DNA from: Cololabis saira
Lineage: Eukaryota > Chordata > Actinopteri > Beloniformes > Belonidae
Assembly (NCBI RefSeq): GCF_033807715.1
Contig: NC_084592.1
Span: forward strand, 25,636,001-25,700,000
Direction of reading: 5' to 3'
DNA length: 64,000 bases
The position numbers and the translations under genes are program-made. This document shows, piece after piece, positions 23,396 to 35,477 of this stretch; the stretch's first letter is position 1; every line of letters begins with the position of its first letter. The notes under the pieces are model-generated. The model saw only the letters and a list, made by a program, of their open reading frames with translations. It was not told the origin of the DNA and searched no databases.

Positions 23396-24130
23396 TTGCC
23401 AATCCTCGACTGACCACTAGAGGCTGGTTGCAGAAGCGATTCAATAGTCCACCGACTCCCATGTTTGTCTCACTCTGCCCTGATGGCTCATCCTGTGATG
23501 GGTGAGTTCATGCCCGTCGTTGCCACACCTCCTCATCAGCTCCAATCGTCCACACCTGCTTACCCTCAGCTGCAGCTCATCACTGCTCGTCAGCCAGCCA
23601 GCATTTAAGCTGCAGTTTCCCACTTTCAGTGTCTGTTTGTCTTTGCAGCATGCACTGCTCTCCAGCATTCATCCTCGAATTGACATCTTGGTGTTGACTC
23701 TGGCTTGCATCTGACCATATCTTCTTGTCTCTGTCCTGACCTTCCACCCATCCATGACAAGCGTTTTCGTCTGCTCCCTCTGGATTTAGTTTGCCCTTCT
23801 GATCAACACTCTGGCCGTCCACGACAATCCTTCAGCCTGTGCTCTCTGGATTTAGTTTACCCTGCTGATTGTCTGCCAGGTTCCGATACTGCTTCCACAT
23901 TGACCACAAGTCCAGCCAGCCATTGTGACAAATGTAATTGCAACGTTCAACCTTTGGACATTAACAGTTTTTATGCAAAGAAATGTTGCTCGACTGACTG
24001 AGAGGCTGGCTGCAAAAGAGAGTCAATCTCCATTGACTCCCATGTTAAAATGTCCAACTTTAGAGAAGAAATAAACATTTACAGCCTGGTTAAAAAACTG
24101 CTGAGATTGGTTTGTACCACGCCAGGAGTT
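23396..24130. repeat. Two copies of a dispersed repeat flanking an LTR-like block
   Basis: CTCGACTGACCACTAGAGGC...GACTCCCATGTT (about 23406-23466) and CTCGACTGACTGAGAGGC...GACTCCCATGTT (about 23990-24046) are two copies of the same common teleost repeat. Only the second continues into AAAATGTCCAACTTTAGAG and AATAAACATTTACAGCCTGG. Between them lies a CT-rich block (about 23467-23935) that resembles a gypsy-type LTR in composition and ends CATTGTGACA. It contains a CTCTGGATTTAGTTT word duplicated 75 bp apart. No clean target duplication could be placed. Confidence 0.5.
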
Positions 24131-25559
24131 TTACATCAACCATTATATTTATTTCTAATATTATTGTTTGGCAATCACTAGCCGTTATCACTTCCTTATA
24201 TGTAATAATAGAGCTACCGCCTTTCGCGAAGCAACTATATTAAATGGTGTATCCTGCTGTAAAGGTCTGATGGCAACTCTGCAGGGATCTGCTGAAGGAG
24301 CTAAAAACCAAAGCTAACTTTGACATGCAGCGTTTGTATTACCAATTAGCTTGTTGAGCATATGTAGAAACACTGCTCTTCAGAAACCAGCGAGTCACGT
24401 GACCTAATACTTTGTCCATTGTTTTATACAGTCTATGGTGATTTGCATGATCCTCTCCACCTGATGAGGTGGTTGATGCTGTGAATCCGACTGTCAAACG
24501 TTCTGGCAGACACTCGCGGGTAGTGAAATGACATTTCATCATCAATTTCACACATGGGTGAAATTAAAAGAGACAATTCCTTTTCATGAGCATGTTCAGT
24601 GGTCTCAAGTACCCCCCGCTGCTCATATGGCTGTTTTTAGTTGCGTTTTTGAGGTATTGCAAACAAAACTTTGAACATGAACGAGTTTACTGTACACCAA
24701 TGGCCTCCAGAGTCACAAGATCTCTTTATTTGTACAAATAGATTCATGCGTGTCTGTGTGACTGCAAGCTGATATTACAGTTGTTGGTAAACGTGATAGA
24801 AGTCATGCGAGTTCTACAATTGAAAAACACGAGGAAAAATATATTTAATTGGAGAAGCAATGTAAACCTTATACAACCAATGTTGTTTTCATATAATCCT
24901 AAGAAAAAATGTTTTTGCTTAAATTAACAACAAAAGACTCATCTACAGTTGCTGTTTGTAGATATCAGTCATTGACTCATCGATGCCCCGTGGGGGATGT
25001 GTTGCCAAGCAGCCATATGAATGCAAATGCTGGACGGAAGTGTGAGGAAAGGTGACGAAAACATTTAGAACAGATGGATATGCACGCGTATAACCTGAAG
25101 TTCAAATGGGTATCTAGTCATCGGCCATTATTGTTACTTCTGTGTGAGTAAAATGCCATGATTTAAAATTCAGCTGATAGAAGAAACAAGCAGGACATGA
25201 GTCCAAGCGTCCTTTGGCTTTTAATGGGGCAGGAGACTGCCGGAGCTAAATTATGCTTTCTAAAAGTAATTAAATATTCCTCTGAATGAAATTAAATCTG
25301 GTGTCTTGGAAAAAAGCTACTTGGTTTCACTTTTAAAATGCAATACCTTATCTTTTTTAATTTAAATGTTTTAATGGTTGTTTTTTTTTGCTACGGTCAC
25401 ATACCTTGAAAGAAATGTTGTAGTGCATGGAGATGTCAAAGTCCGATTGTACTTAGAACAGTACCAATAGAACTATACAGCTGTGATTTTACCTGAATAG
25501 CATTTGTATTTACTTGGTCTATTCAACCAGCATGCCCTCTCCTGGCACTGTGCTCTGCT

Positions 25560-25765
25560 TTTAACTAACTATGACAAAATAGCCCCACAATTAATTAGTC
25601 GCCAGGGAGAATCTTGTTTATGAGGCACGGCATCATAAAGCGGTGTGCCCGGCCCCGAGTCCAAAGCACTATGCTAACGAAACACTAATAATAACAACAG
25701 CCATACAAATTGGCTGAGTGAAATGACCAGGGCCCTCGAGGCGCAGGCTGAATTGGGGTGAGAAA
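25560..25765. other. Possible conserved non-coding element
   Basis: Unique sequence with AATTAATTAGTCGCC, GAATCTTGTTTATGAGGCAC and GGCATCATAAAGCGG, and more GC-balanced than its surroundings. There is no transposon hallmark and no frame of note. Style-based call only. Confidence 0.25.
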
Positions 25766-26119
25766 GAAGGTGACTTTCCGCAAATGAATCAATACTGTTC
25801 TCTACTGTGCTGCTGCGCTGAAGTATGGCTACCAATGTAGCCTGACGTGGCTGATATCCACTTTGTGTGTGTGTCAGAGCGGTAGATTTAGCTGAGAACC
25901 TTACTCCATTATAGGTTAATAGGAAAAAGCAGGCACTGATGAAAAATGCTGAATATATCACATTACATGAGAACTTTTTTCTTCCTCCTTTGATGTACAG
26001 TTATGGGCAGAGATATCTTTGGAGTTCTCTGTGTCATAGAGAATAAGTATTTTCTGTGTGCATGCATGTGTGTGTGTGTTAGACCGCGGTTTTGCTGGTG
26101 GCACCGGCCTTGTGGAGCG

Positions 26120-26265
26120 AGCAGTCGTAAATAGAACCTCCATGCTTGTCGGCTTATTAACAGCTGATTTATCCGCCTTTCTGTGGGAAATGCGCGCCCT
26201 TGGCCCACAAGCCCAGAGATCGGCCCCAGAGGGCCCTAATTACCCAAAGCCAAGTGTATGAGAAG
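26120..26265. other. Possible conserved non-coding element
   Basis: A GC-rich unique block (TTATTAACAGCTGATTTATC, TGCGCGCCCTTGGCCCAC, CAGAGGGCCCTAATTACCC) in an AT-rich intron. Regulatory potential is inferred only from composition and lack of repeats. Confidence 0.25.
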
Positions 26266-27264
26266 ATGTGTCAAGTGAATATTTTGTGTCTTGCTGTCAT
26301 AGATCACACATGCGTGCACGTGCCTTATATCGCCGTGAACGTCAGAGCCAGGGTCATGTTCATCATCACTCTTTCTCCTCACAAACACACTCTTGCTCTC
26401 TGTGGTGAGAGATACAGGGGGGAATAAAAGGGTGGGAGAAATTTATTCGACAGCTCTCTGTCTCCACCGTGATTTATAAGATTATTTATTCTGCTGACTT
26501 TCCTTTATCTTTCTTTTTCTCTCCTTGTTCTCTCACTAATGTTTTTGCATTGGGTCTATTTTCATGCTCGACCTGTATTCTTCATTATAAGTACCAACAT
26601 TACACACAATTATGTTTTACTGGATCAAGACTGCTAAGTGGTAGGAAGATCAAAGTATTAAGACATAATATAATTCAATGGACTTCTTCGCTTCCCTTTT
26701 TTTCCGTGGTGAAGACATGCTTCATCTATAATTTCATCACTTTATGTCAAGTCATGTCTTTTTATTTTTTGGTTTGTTTACTACATCTTCAAAATACACC
26801 TGTGAACATTTTATGGTTTTGTTGCACCTAAAAATGTGCCACAAGCAGACAGCTCTCTTATTGACTCGCGGCTTTGAACATCGCCCGCAATCACACGGTC
26901 CAATCACACGGTCCGCTTTTAAAGGGAGACAACATACTGAAGATCTGAGCTATGGCTCTTTAAACTGAAAAACAAACAAACAAGCAGTTCAATGACAACT
27001 ACGAGGGGAAAACAGCCACCAAAAATATTGTAAAACAGGCTGCTAACTGCTAGCATGTAAGCTAATGTTGCTGCACTTGTAGTTTAGCTTGTTGTATGTG
27101 GTACAAGTGCATTTATTTTATATTGAAAAAGCAGTCTCACTGCTATCATATATGATTTACTGTTTAGTATAGCATATAATGTATTAGAAACAAGCTTTAT
27201 AATAGTAAGTATATGTTACTTCGATATCCCTCCCATACACTCACCTCCTCACTGCGGCACAAGC

Positions 27265-27715
27265 ACTTTGTCACCTGCAGCTGAAAGTTTACCAGGAGAA
27301 CGCTTACCACGGTTTAGGTTTGCAAAGTTTTATCAACCACACCATCTCTGCCCAAACACCTTTTATCAAACTTTTTGTCAAACATGGCGGTGGAAGGGTG
27401 ATGATTCAGTTTTGCTTTACATCCACACAGGACCTAGGGCCCCTTGCACTCAGTGAATAGACCATGAAGGTCTCTTTAACCCTTCTTTTTCTTGTTGCTT
27501 TGGGCCCCGTTAAGAAATTAAATAGTATGACAGACAACAAAACATACTGCATGTGCACGCCAGATCTTAGGAGGGTATACCAAAGTAAAGAGTCCATCTG
27601 TCCCACAGCAAAAATTTGGTTGAGATTGACTGATCCAACATGATCCACAAGCACACCAGAAAATCTACCAAAGAATGAGTGAAAAAAGAAACTGGTTAAA
27701 ATAAATGTTTTTTTG
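27265..27715 (+). pseudogene. Tc1-type transposon fragment (family B), plus orientation
   Basis: GGTTTAGGTTTGCAAAGTTT, AACATGGCGGTGGAAGGGTG, TTTGCTTTACATCCACACAG and CATGATCCACAAGCACACCA are the plus-strand counterparts of the coding region in the minus-strand element at 28330-29345. The frame reads VKHGGGRVMIQF, a remnant of the transposase VKHGGGxxMxW block. Many indels and stops make it ancient. Confidence 0.7.
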
Positions 27716-27790
27716 TGACAGGACCTAAATATAAACAAAGCCCTGCATAAACAAAGCCCTGCATTTGTTTATTCGCAGTTCGTACTGGTG

Positions 27791-27826
27791 TAATACCTTG
27801 CATGACTGTCGTCATGCAAGGTATTA
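27791..27826. other. Perfect 16-bp hairpin
   Basis: TAATACCTTGCATGAC is followed by a TGTC loop and its exact reverse complement. A GT wobble could extend the stem. Immediately upstream AAACAAAGCCCTGCAT occurs twice in tandem (27733-27765). The element is too short for a typical precursor microRNA and may be a palindromic transposon relic. Confidence 0.8.
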
Positions 27827-28329
27827 TTTACTTTATTTTAAGCCTGATTTATTTTTTCTTTAAGTTATGTCCTGATACAAAAACTATGAAAGTGAAAAGG
27901 GTTGCACATTCACTGCATATTTTCACATGACTGTATTTTTGCCAAAGCTTTTTTTTTTTGTGGTCGTATAAACTTTTCTTTTTTAAAGTATAATTTCTGT
28001 CTCTTTGTTGTCAGTTTGTGCTGTGAAGTTTTTCTTTATCTTTGCTGAGCGCATGAGAAGGTCTCTGCAGTGAAAACATATTTTCCTTTCCACAGCTCAT
28101 AAAGCACACACACTTTAAGCTCACCTGTGAGAGGGAATGCTTTGAATAATCAGCGCATGCTTGTGGATGCTCCACGGCAAGGCGTTTCAATGAGTGCATA
28201 ATCCTGTTTGTTCTCTTTAAGCAGTCCTAACTTTTAACGGTGTGACTCCTTAACAGCATGTTGATGCACTAATACTTAAGATGAATCCCCTTTGGCCTTT
28301 GCTTTATTTTTTGAGAGACATTGTTAATC

Positions 28330-29345
28330 TCCTTTTAGAAAATTGTCTCTCCATGGCATGTTGCTCCATTTCTTTGAACGCTGTGGGCATTCGGATGTGT
28401 ACGGCTTAAGTCCCGGCACACCATTTCAGCCAGGTTGAGGGCAGGTCCAGGTCTGGACTTTGATTGTGCCATGGCAGCATCTTGACTCTTTTCATTTTTC
28501 AACCATTCGGCTGTAGCTTTGTTGGTGTAAATAGAATCATTGTTCTGCTTCTTGACCCAATTTAAGACGAGCCCTCGCTGTTGCACAGATGGCTTCACAT
28601 TTGGCTCTAACACTCAAGTATACAAAGGGCTTCTCAGTTAATTTGATGCCTGCAAGGTACATAGCTGTTTTGGCATTAAAACAAGCCCACATTGCAATCT
28701 TTCCAGCACTGCTCTTGACACTTGGTTTAAGCTGTTTATACGTATATGCCATGTTTGGTTTTCACCAAATGTATCACTGTACAGCGTACATTTGCACTTT
28801 GGTCTCATCTTTCAAAAGAGGATTGGACTCAAAGTCTTGTGAAGTCTTGAGGTTTGTTCAGATCGGTTAAAATATATTTTTTAATGTTTTTTAATAGTTT
28901 TAATTTTATTTAGTTTTTCAGTTTGTATGATTATTTCATTTTAGTTTTTGTTAAGTAAACAAGTACATCAGTAGTTTTAGGTTTTGAGATACTGACCTAC
29001 AGATATTAACAAAAAAACTAGGATGAACGATTCCTATCAACAAAGCCATACAGTACAAACATTATTTATTTTGAGTAATTGGAATTAGAGACAAATAATT
29101 AATTGGAAAAATGAAGCTGCAAACTTAAAAAGAACAAGGCATGAAATGAAAATGATGTTAATTTTAGCTTTCATTTAGTCTTAGTTACATAAAAATCTTT
29201 AGCTTAGTTAACAGGATCATTTTTTTTACAGTCTTAGTTTTTGTTAACTATGATAACTCCAGTTCCGATTAAACTTTACAAAGTTAAGCTGTGCTGCCAT
29301 GTTCCTTTAAGGAAATGCAGCTTTCTCTTAAAAACCTGGAAGGGA
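28330..29345 (-). pseudogene. Tc1-type transposon (family B), interrupted
   Basis: The minus strand of 28330-28867 matches the transposase of a common fish Tc1-type family. CCAGACCTGGACCTGCCCTC (the SPDLxLP block) is at about 28435-28460. GCAATGTGGGCTTGTTTTAA lies near 28670-28690 and AACCAAACATGGCATATAC near 28740-28760. Then 28868-29268 is a foreign AT-rich repeat with GTTTTAATTTTATTTAG and GTTAACTATGATAACTCCAG words. The family resumes at 29269-29345 with TTTACAAAGTTAAGCTGTGC and CTGCCATGTTCC. Both parts carry stops. Confidence 0.75.
28868..29268. mobile_element. AT-rich MITE-like repeat inside the Tc1-type element
   Basis: The ends are roughly inverted (AGTTTTAATTTTATTTAGTT... and ...CTTAGTTTTTGTTAACTATG). 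It lies exactly where family B continuity breaks. The wording is common in teleost AT-rich dispersed repeats. No clean duplication of target sequence was identified. Confidence 0.55.
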
Positions 29346-29439
29346 AACTATAGAGAGGAGCAACGATGTTCGACTTTTTTATATAGTTATCCCTTGAATA
29401 TTAATTTATTGTGACTTGACACTTCAACAAATTGAAACC

Positions 29440-29790
29440 CCCTGCCAAGGACTAGGTATGTTTTTCACTGGCGGGGCTTTGGGGTAAACCCACCAGACAG
29501 GAACCACTAACAGGGCCAATCGCCTTCTCAGCCCCTTGAACTGAGTGATTCTCCATAACACTTTAGTGCCACACAAAAACCACTGACTGAATAAATAACA
29601 CTGCTGCTTACTATGCAATTGTAGTGTTGCACATTTTTTTGCTTTTCCCAAATGGCCAACAGCATACAAGGAGACGAAAAGAATAATGCAGCAAAAGAAG
29701 ACACATGTAGACATAGAAGGAATATTACTTATGTCTTTGTTTGCTTTTTTAACATACACTACGGTGGCAGCAATTGAGACACTGGGACAC
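29440..29790. repeat. Truncated copy of the 35478-36152 DNA-transposon family
   Basis: GGGGTAAACCCACCAGACAG, GGAACCACTAACAGGGCCAA, GCCCCTTGAACTGAG and AAATGGCCAACAGCATAC line up in the same order with GGGTAAACGTGCAAGACAGG, GACAGGGCCGATCG, GGCCCCTTCAGCC and AAATGGCCAGCAGCATAA at 35508-35700. It is a diverged second copy. Its right half is missing. Confidence 0.7.
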
Positions 29791-29829
29791 CCACTAATAA
29801 GAACGCACTTATTGTGTATGTTCCCCTCA

Positions 29830-29960
29830 TTTCTGTTCTGACAAAAATGTGACTTATACTGCAGTGTGACTTATATGTGCTTTTTCCTTCTCTATTATCC
29901 ATTTTATGGCTGGTGTGACTTGTACTCCGGAGCGATTTATAGTCCAGAAAATACGGTATT
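29830..29960. repeat. MITE fragment (GTGTGACTTATA / GGAAAATACGG type)
   Basis: TGTGACTTATACTGCAGTGT, TGGTGTGACTTGTACTCCGG and AGTCCAGAAAATACGG resemble the end of a widespread vertebrate MITE whose terminus reads CCGTATTTTCC. Only one terminus (29956) is clear. Confidence 0.5.
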
Positions 29961-30563
29961 TAGAGCAATCTTCTACGTGTTGCATGCTTTGAATAATTCC
30001 CATAATTCCCGGTAAATAACCTGCCACCGGGCGCCTAAACACTCCCGAGTAGCAGCTAGCATGCCCGCATGCGCAGGTGTGTTTAGGCTGGATTATCTGA
30101 TTATCTGGGCACTATAGAACTGTTGAGGCATATTTTACCTTTTTACAGGTGGTATGTATTGTTAACTTCACTTTTTTAATGCCATTAGTTGGCTAGTTTG
30201 TATTTCTAATATAAGGCATGTATTTGATACATCACTTGTGTAGGCAGTATATCTTCTCCTGTTTTATAAATTGCGTTTCCATAAAAAACAAATATAATGT
30301 AAATCATAGAATGAAGGCAGTTTGTGGACAGTTTGTTGCTATTGGAGGATAATTGAGAACTGAGGATATTGAAGAGGACTGCAGCTACCAAATTCAAAGT
30401 CCACGTCTAATATTGCCACTCTGAGAAATGATTAGTCAGGTTAGATACCGCATCTTACTCTCCATAGGTTCACATAAGCAAACCTGAAACCCAGACGCTG
30501 GCTGATTAATGCTGTATTTATTAAAAAAATTAGCATGATTGAGTACACTTGTCAGGGGAGACC

Positions 30564-30616
<53 letters not shown>
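30564..30616. repeat. (GT)n microsatellite
   Basis: About 26 GT units in unique intronic sequence. Confidence 0.97.
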
Positions 30617-30617
<1 letters not shown>

Positions 30618-31669
30618 AGGACTGGACTGCTGTGCTTGCAGTTGTGCAACTAACTTTGTACAGTACCGGTATATGCAAACACACACACACAAGCACAACA
30701 AACAAACAACAGTAAGAGAGCTGTATGGAAAATGCCTGCACCTGTAATGGAGTGATAATGCTGAGTAAGACACACACATACAAGACATAATGGCTAAAGC
30801 TGCATTTAAGTGGTGTTGCTAAGGAGTCATGACCTAAATGGGTTGGGATTGCAGCATCACTGGTGGTTACTATGGGAAACCTTGGATATATGGCACTTAT
30901 AAATAGACCTTTCACACTGGGTCACAGTCAGAGACAATTGCAGGGATGTCACTGCAGACTATTTACATAATTGACATGTTTTGTTTTTTTTCACCTTCCT
31001 GTTGTATGTGTTAAAGTCAGGATAGAGAATAGGTTTCATCAATGGTTAACTAAAAGAAAGTCAGTAAAAGCATCAACTTTAATGCTCATAAGATATTTTA
31101 AGGTTTAAGATTTGAATCACTTTTGTATTTTGTGATGATTCTGTCACCTTCTTTAGCATGAGGTGTATTATTGTTTTATTGCTAAACCTCTTGGCTCATT
31201 TGGGGATAGTTGAAAGGACACCATCAGCGGACCTCAGTGTTCTGGAGGGAACACACCAGGGGCCTCATGTACAAAAAGTGCGGCGCACAAAAAACGTGCG
31301 TACGCCGCTTTCTACGCTCGCGGTCGGATGTTCAAAAAGTGATTTGAATGTGGAAAGTTGAGGTCTTTCACACACAAATCATGTCTTGCGTACGCACTTT
31401 TCTGAGGTTTTGTCCATTGGCGACACTCACTGGTGATGCAGTGAAGTGCAGAATATGAGGAAACGTGACGTCAACAATAAGTTTACGACCACACGTGAAG
31501 GACACGACAGTCCCCACATCACCAAATAAGTTACACACGAGTGGAACTGCAACAATCTCACAATCAACCACATCAACATATAAAGGTAGGAGCTCAACAG
31601 TGGTACCCGCAAATCACAATCGCAGCCTTGGGTCCGTTAGGACACTGCTGATACAGGATCAGGAAGGAG

Positions 31670-31768
31670 CGAGTGTTCAGGCACTACACCGATCTGCTGG
31701 TCCAGGGTGAAGACTGGATCATCAGCTGGTTTAGGTACCAAGAGGATCCTTCTGGTTCGCTGCCCTGA
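31670..31768 (+). pseudogene. Harbinger transposase N-terminal fragment
   Basis: The frame RVFRHYTDLLVQGEDWIISW continues FRYQEDPSGSLP before TGA at 31766. The VFRxxxDLLxxxxxWxIxxFR(F/Y) pattern is the N-terminal helix-rich region of PIF/Harbinger nucleases. No DDE core follows. Confidence 0.6.
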
Positions 31769-32154
31769 ACTGGACCCAGCGAGGCTCCGGTTTGGACCAA
31801 CATGATGCTTTCAGCGGGAGCTTCCGACCGGTCGGACATCTCTGTCGCCATGACGACCGTATGGGACAACTACTTGAGACAAAAGCCGATCCTTAAAATA
31901 TCCCATAAGTGTGTCTGAACAGACAAACATAACATTTTGCAGCGAAGAACCGGTTCCCTAAAGTTCTCTTTTCAAAATAAAACTAACATGTCACTGAAAG
32001 GTTGGTTAGTATGAACTGATGTGACTCAGAAATATATGAATAAAGTTTTTATTGTATGTTTAGGCTACTTTCAGAGTCTCCAGTTCATGTCCGATGTTTG
32101 TTTTAATTGTTTTTGCAAGTTACTTGTAAGGATGAGCGGTTTAATATTAATAAA

Positions 32155-32660
32155 ATAATCAATTTTATTTATATAGCGCTTTTAAAATATTTCAAAGGCG
32201 CTTCACAGACACAAAGATAAAACATCGAGAGCAAGAAAATTAAAATTAAAAACTACAGGATAAAAAAAGATAAGATAAAGTATAAGAAACAAATCACACA
32301 TTAAAAGCTGTTCTGAAGAGGTGAGTTTTGAGATGCGATTTGAAGGTCGGTAAATCTGTGCCTTTGTGAGCAGGGAGAGAGTTCCAGAGGGGGCAGCTAT
32401 GGAGAAGCTCTGTCGCCCCAAGTCCGGTGCCCCAGGTCCGGTGCTTGGTTCTGAGTGGTGGAGACAGGAGGTTGGCATCGGAGGATGGGAGACTGCGGGA
32501 TGGAGTGTAGCGGTGGAGCAGGTCGGTAAGGTAGCAGGGGGCCTGGTTGTAGAAGGCTTTGTGGGTGCGGAGGAGGATTTGGAAATGGATGCGTTGACGG
32601 ACAGAGAGCCAGTGGAGTCTCTGGAGGACTGGGGTTATGTGGTCATGTTATGTGGGGTTT
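32155..32660. repeat. Teleost dispersed repeat nested in the Harbinger remnant
   Basis: AATCAATTTTATTTATATAG, CGCTTCACAGACACAAAGA, then GTGAGTTTTGAGATGCGATT, GAGAGAGTTCCAGAGGGGGC, GGTAGCAGGGGGCCTGGTTG and AGCCAGTGGAGTCTCTGGAG. The order and wording match a common fish repeat whose class I cannot state. The 101-codon plus frame is not a gene. Confidence 0.6.
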
Positions 32661-34034
32661 TGTGTTTTTAATGGATATTTATCCTCATTATATTCAAATG
32701 GATCTACTTGCGGGAGCAGACAGGGAGAAGTGTTGTGCTCCTGCATATACGCTCGATTCCACGTTGATTGTGATGTTCAAAGAAACATGCGTGGATTTGG
32801 GCGTACGCACAGTTTTGAACATCTGAATTTTTTTTTTTGCGTACGCAAGAATTCCACACACGGAACAACGTTGAAAAACCATCTATTGCTTTGAAGGTGA
32901 ACGGTAGGAATCAAAGTCAAAATCAATTACCATAATTACTTTTCCCCATTAAATGTACACTCACCGTTATTTATGCCTCATCAGCTTTTTAAGTCTGATC
33001 CTTTTGAGAAGTACACATAGGAGTTTCAATGCAGGGACATCTGACCTCAGAAGAAAAGTCTTTAATATTCTAATAACCTGTTTCACCCCAAGTTTACCAG
33101 TAACATTGATGGCAGCATTGAAACAAGCCCTTTCTAGTCTCTAGAGATCCAATGAAATACTGGAAAAAAGTTAAGGCAAGTAAAGCACAGCTGTATTTGA
33201 TATATTTTACTTTACACTGGGAGGCTAAAGTACTGAGAGTCTGAATTTTAGTTAACTTTAACATCTAATATAACTTTTTCTTTCATTAAAATGAAACAGC
33301 GGTTGATGCCTGCACTGTAATACATGTTATAAGAATTTAAACTATAGCCATTTAAATCACAATCAACAAGTGTGTGCTGTTCCTTCCTGGTCTCTTGTGC
33401 TGTAGCTCCTGCATATCCACGCTAGTGACTTGGTTCTATATTACAGAATGTATAAGGTATTTTTGCAATAATGTGACTATTCCTGTGATCCGGCCCATCA
33501 GGACCATTTTCTTCTTCTATGTAAACCATCAGGGCAATTAACAAACTTGCAAATTAAGTTTCGATCACACTGCACTGCAGATATGACAATTAGAGGTTGT
33601 TTGTTTCTTTTCTAGTTGGGATTTTGATATATGATCTTTGGATTTGGCCAATAGTGAGTAGTAATCCATACCTGTGCTGTTATTAAAATTGAATTTTTTA
33701 CAGTTTTGTTTGTTGTTGCTGTTGCTCTCCGGCTTTCTTTGGGGAATGTTTCTCATTTCTGAAAAGCAAACTAGAGTTTGCTGCTGCAGATAGTCTCTCT
33801 TTCACACTCACTTAATAAACTCCTCACACTCTTTCTGCAGTTGTTGAATGTTTCATGTTTACTAAGGTTGCTTTTTTTACATTTAGCAACATAAGTGAGT
33901 TATTAGTAACCACTGCCTTTCATAATGGGCATTCCAGTGTAAAACAACATCTTACTACTGACAGAATACAAAATATTGGGCTCAGTCCTGCCAACAGCAC
34001 TTCCTATATGCTAAACTTTAGAATAACTAATAGG

Positions 34035-35325
34035 ATTCCTGGTTCTCTTTCTAATTCCGTTAGGTATCTCAGCCTATAGGGGAGCGCTCTCATGTGGTCG
34101 AACTACGGAAGCTCCAATGACACTCCGTCTGTTGGAGACAGACCAATGACAGCAGGGACAGGAGAGCCCGCCCCTCTCCCTTATATTCTCACTGCGTCAG
34201 TGCACGGGTATTCTTCACTTCTTCCCCGCGAGTGCTAACTACAAGCTCTCCTCAGTCAGCCCGACCGGAATCTGTCTCCTGCTGCAGCTCACAGACGAGC
34301 CGTTAAGGACTTCGGCTCTGCCGTCGGCATTCGCTGAGGAATATTGCGATATTGCGTGTCATTACGCAATTTCAGACTGGTGAAGCTTTTTCCCTGGTGC
34401 CCGCAGCTTACACCTGCTAAGTCGTGTTTAAGACCAGCTAGTAGCCCTTATCCTCTACTAGCCCGTCTGTCGAGGGGATAGCTAACGCGTCGAGGCGAGC
34501 TTATCCCCATCGGTCTAGCAGCTTACACCTGCTAACTCGTGTTTAAGACCAGCTAGTAGCCCTTATCCTCTACTAGCCCGTCTGTGGGGGATAGCTAACG
34601 TGTCGAGGCGAGCTCATCCCCGTCAGTCTAGCAGCTTACACCTCCATGGGCCTCGCTGTGGCAGGCGAGCGGTTGTTATGGCTGAACTTGTCCAGCTTGG
34701 GTTAGAGGCAGGACATCTTAGACTGTTCGGTCCAGCTGTCGACACCATGAAGCAGGCGTGCGACCTCAGGGAGAAAGAGGGAGAGGCTTTCAGCCTCTGC
34801 CTCCCTCGTAGACCTGCTCCCCGCCCTTCTGACCCTTCGGACGGGAAGAAGAGGCGTGCCTCCTGATTCACCTCGGCATTCTGGGGGGACTTGGTATCAG
34901 CACCTAGAGGTCCCTGTTCCTTTCCCCCTCGGGACAGATGCACTGACCCTCCCTCCACCCGCAAAACGGAGGAGAGCGCCAGATGCTTTAATCTGTCCGC
35001 AAAAGTACTGCGTGGCGGCCTTTTCTGTTCCCCCGACCCGCAGCCGCTTATCAGTTCGAGCACACGTCCCCCCGGTGCTCCCTGTTTCACCCCCCCTCCA
35101 GCCCAGTTCTGGCCTGGAAGGAGGGGGCTCCTCACTTCTTCAATTAAGCCTGACTCGGTAGAGGGCACCATTACTCCGCTCGCCAGCCGAGCGCAGAGAT
35201 GGCAGGAGGTCTCAGGACAGACGGAGTGTCATTGGAGCTTCCGTAGTTCGACCGCATGAGAGCGCTCTCCTATAGGCTGAGATACCTCACTACGTTATCA
35301 GAGAACCGGGGTTACGTAAGTAACC
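34035..35325. mobile_element. Element with long inverted terminal repeats (DIRS-like?), about 1.3 kb
   Basis: A 69-bp inverted pair (34063-34131 with 35218-35286) is nearly identical. It starts GGTATCTCAGCCTATAGG and holds AGCGCTCTCATG and GAACTACGGAAGCTCCAATG. Homology extends outward more weakly through GGTTCTCT. The right arm ends GAGAACCGGGGTTACGTAAG followed by TAACC, wording I associate with fish DIRS-type tyrosine-recombinase retroelements, whose LTRs are inverted. The interior is GC-rich, with a 115-bp tandem repeat. No reverse transcriptase or recombinase gene is visible, so it is a non-autonomous copy. A long-TIR DNA transposon is the alternative. Confidence 0.6.
34405..34645 (+). 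repeat. Tandem repeat, 115- and 113-bp units plus a stub
   Basis: Copies start AGCTTACACCTGCTAAGTCG (34405), AGCTTACACCTGCTAACTCG (34520) and AGCTTACACCTCC (34633). Each contains GACCAGCTAGTAGCCC, CTCTACTAGCCCGTCTGT and GATAGCTAACG. Copies differ by a few bases. Confidence 0.92.
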
Positions 35326-35477
35326 TAACGTTCTGTTCATAAAAAATCTATGTGGTATTGTATAGTTGTAAGTACTCACAGATCTTGAAACCTTTGTTTT
35401 TAAGCAGATTGGGTGACTTTCCAAGGCTGGTATTGGAATCAAACCAACTCTAATGCTAATTCCTACAAAAAGTTTCA

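Larger units (their letters stand above)
31258..32870. mobile_element. PIF/Harbinger-type transposon remnant
   Basis: Begins GGGGCCTCATGTACAAAAAG with several TGCGTACGC motifs (31300-31400). The right side has inverted counterparts (GGGCGTACGCACAGTTTTGA, TTGCGTACGCAAG at 32798-32850). This is the form of fish Harbinger elements whose ends read GGGGCCTCATGTA. A transposase-like frame is at 31670-31768. The final terminal repeat is not intact, and a 3-bp duplication could not be set. A second dispersed repeat (32155-32660) is nested inside. Confidence 0.65.

Noticed and set aside
34623..35171. 182-codon minus-strand frame and overlapping plus frames in GC-rich DNA
   Set aside because: Lie inside the inverted-repeat element; high GC lowers stop frequency. 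No gag, reverse-transcriptase or recombinase motif can be seen.
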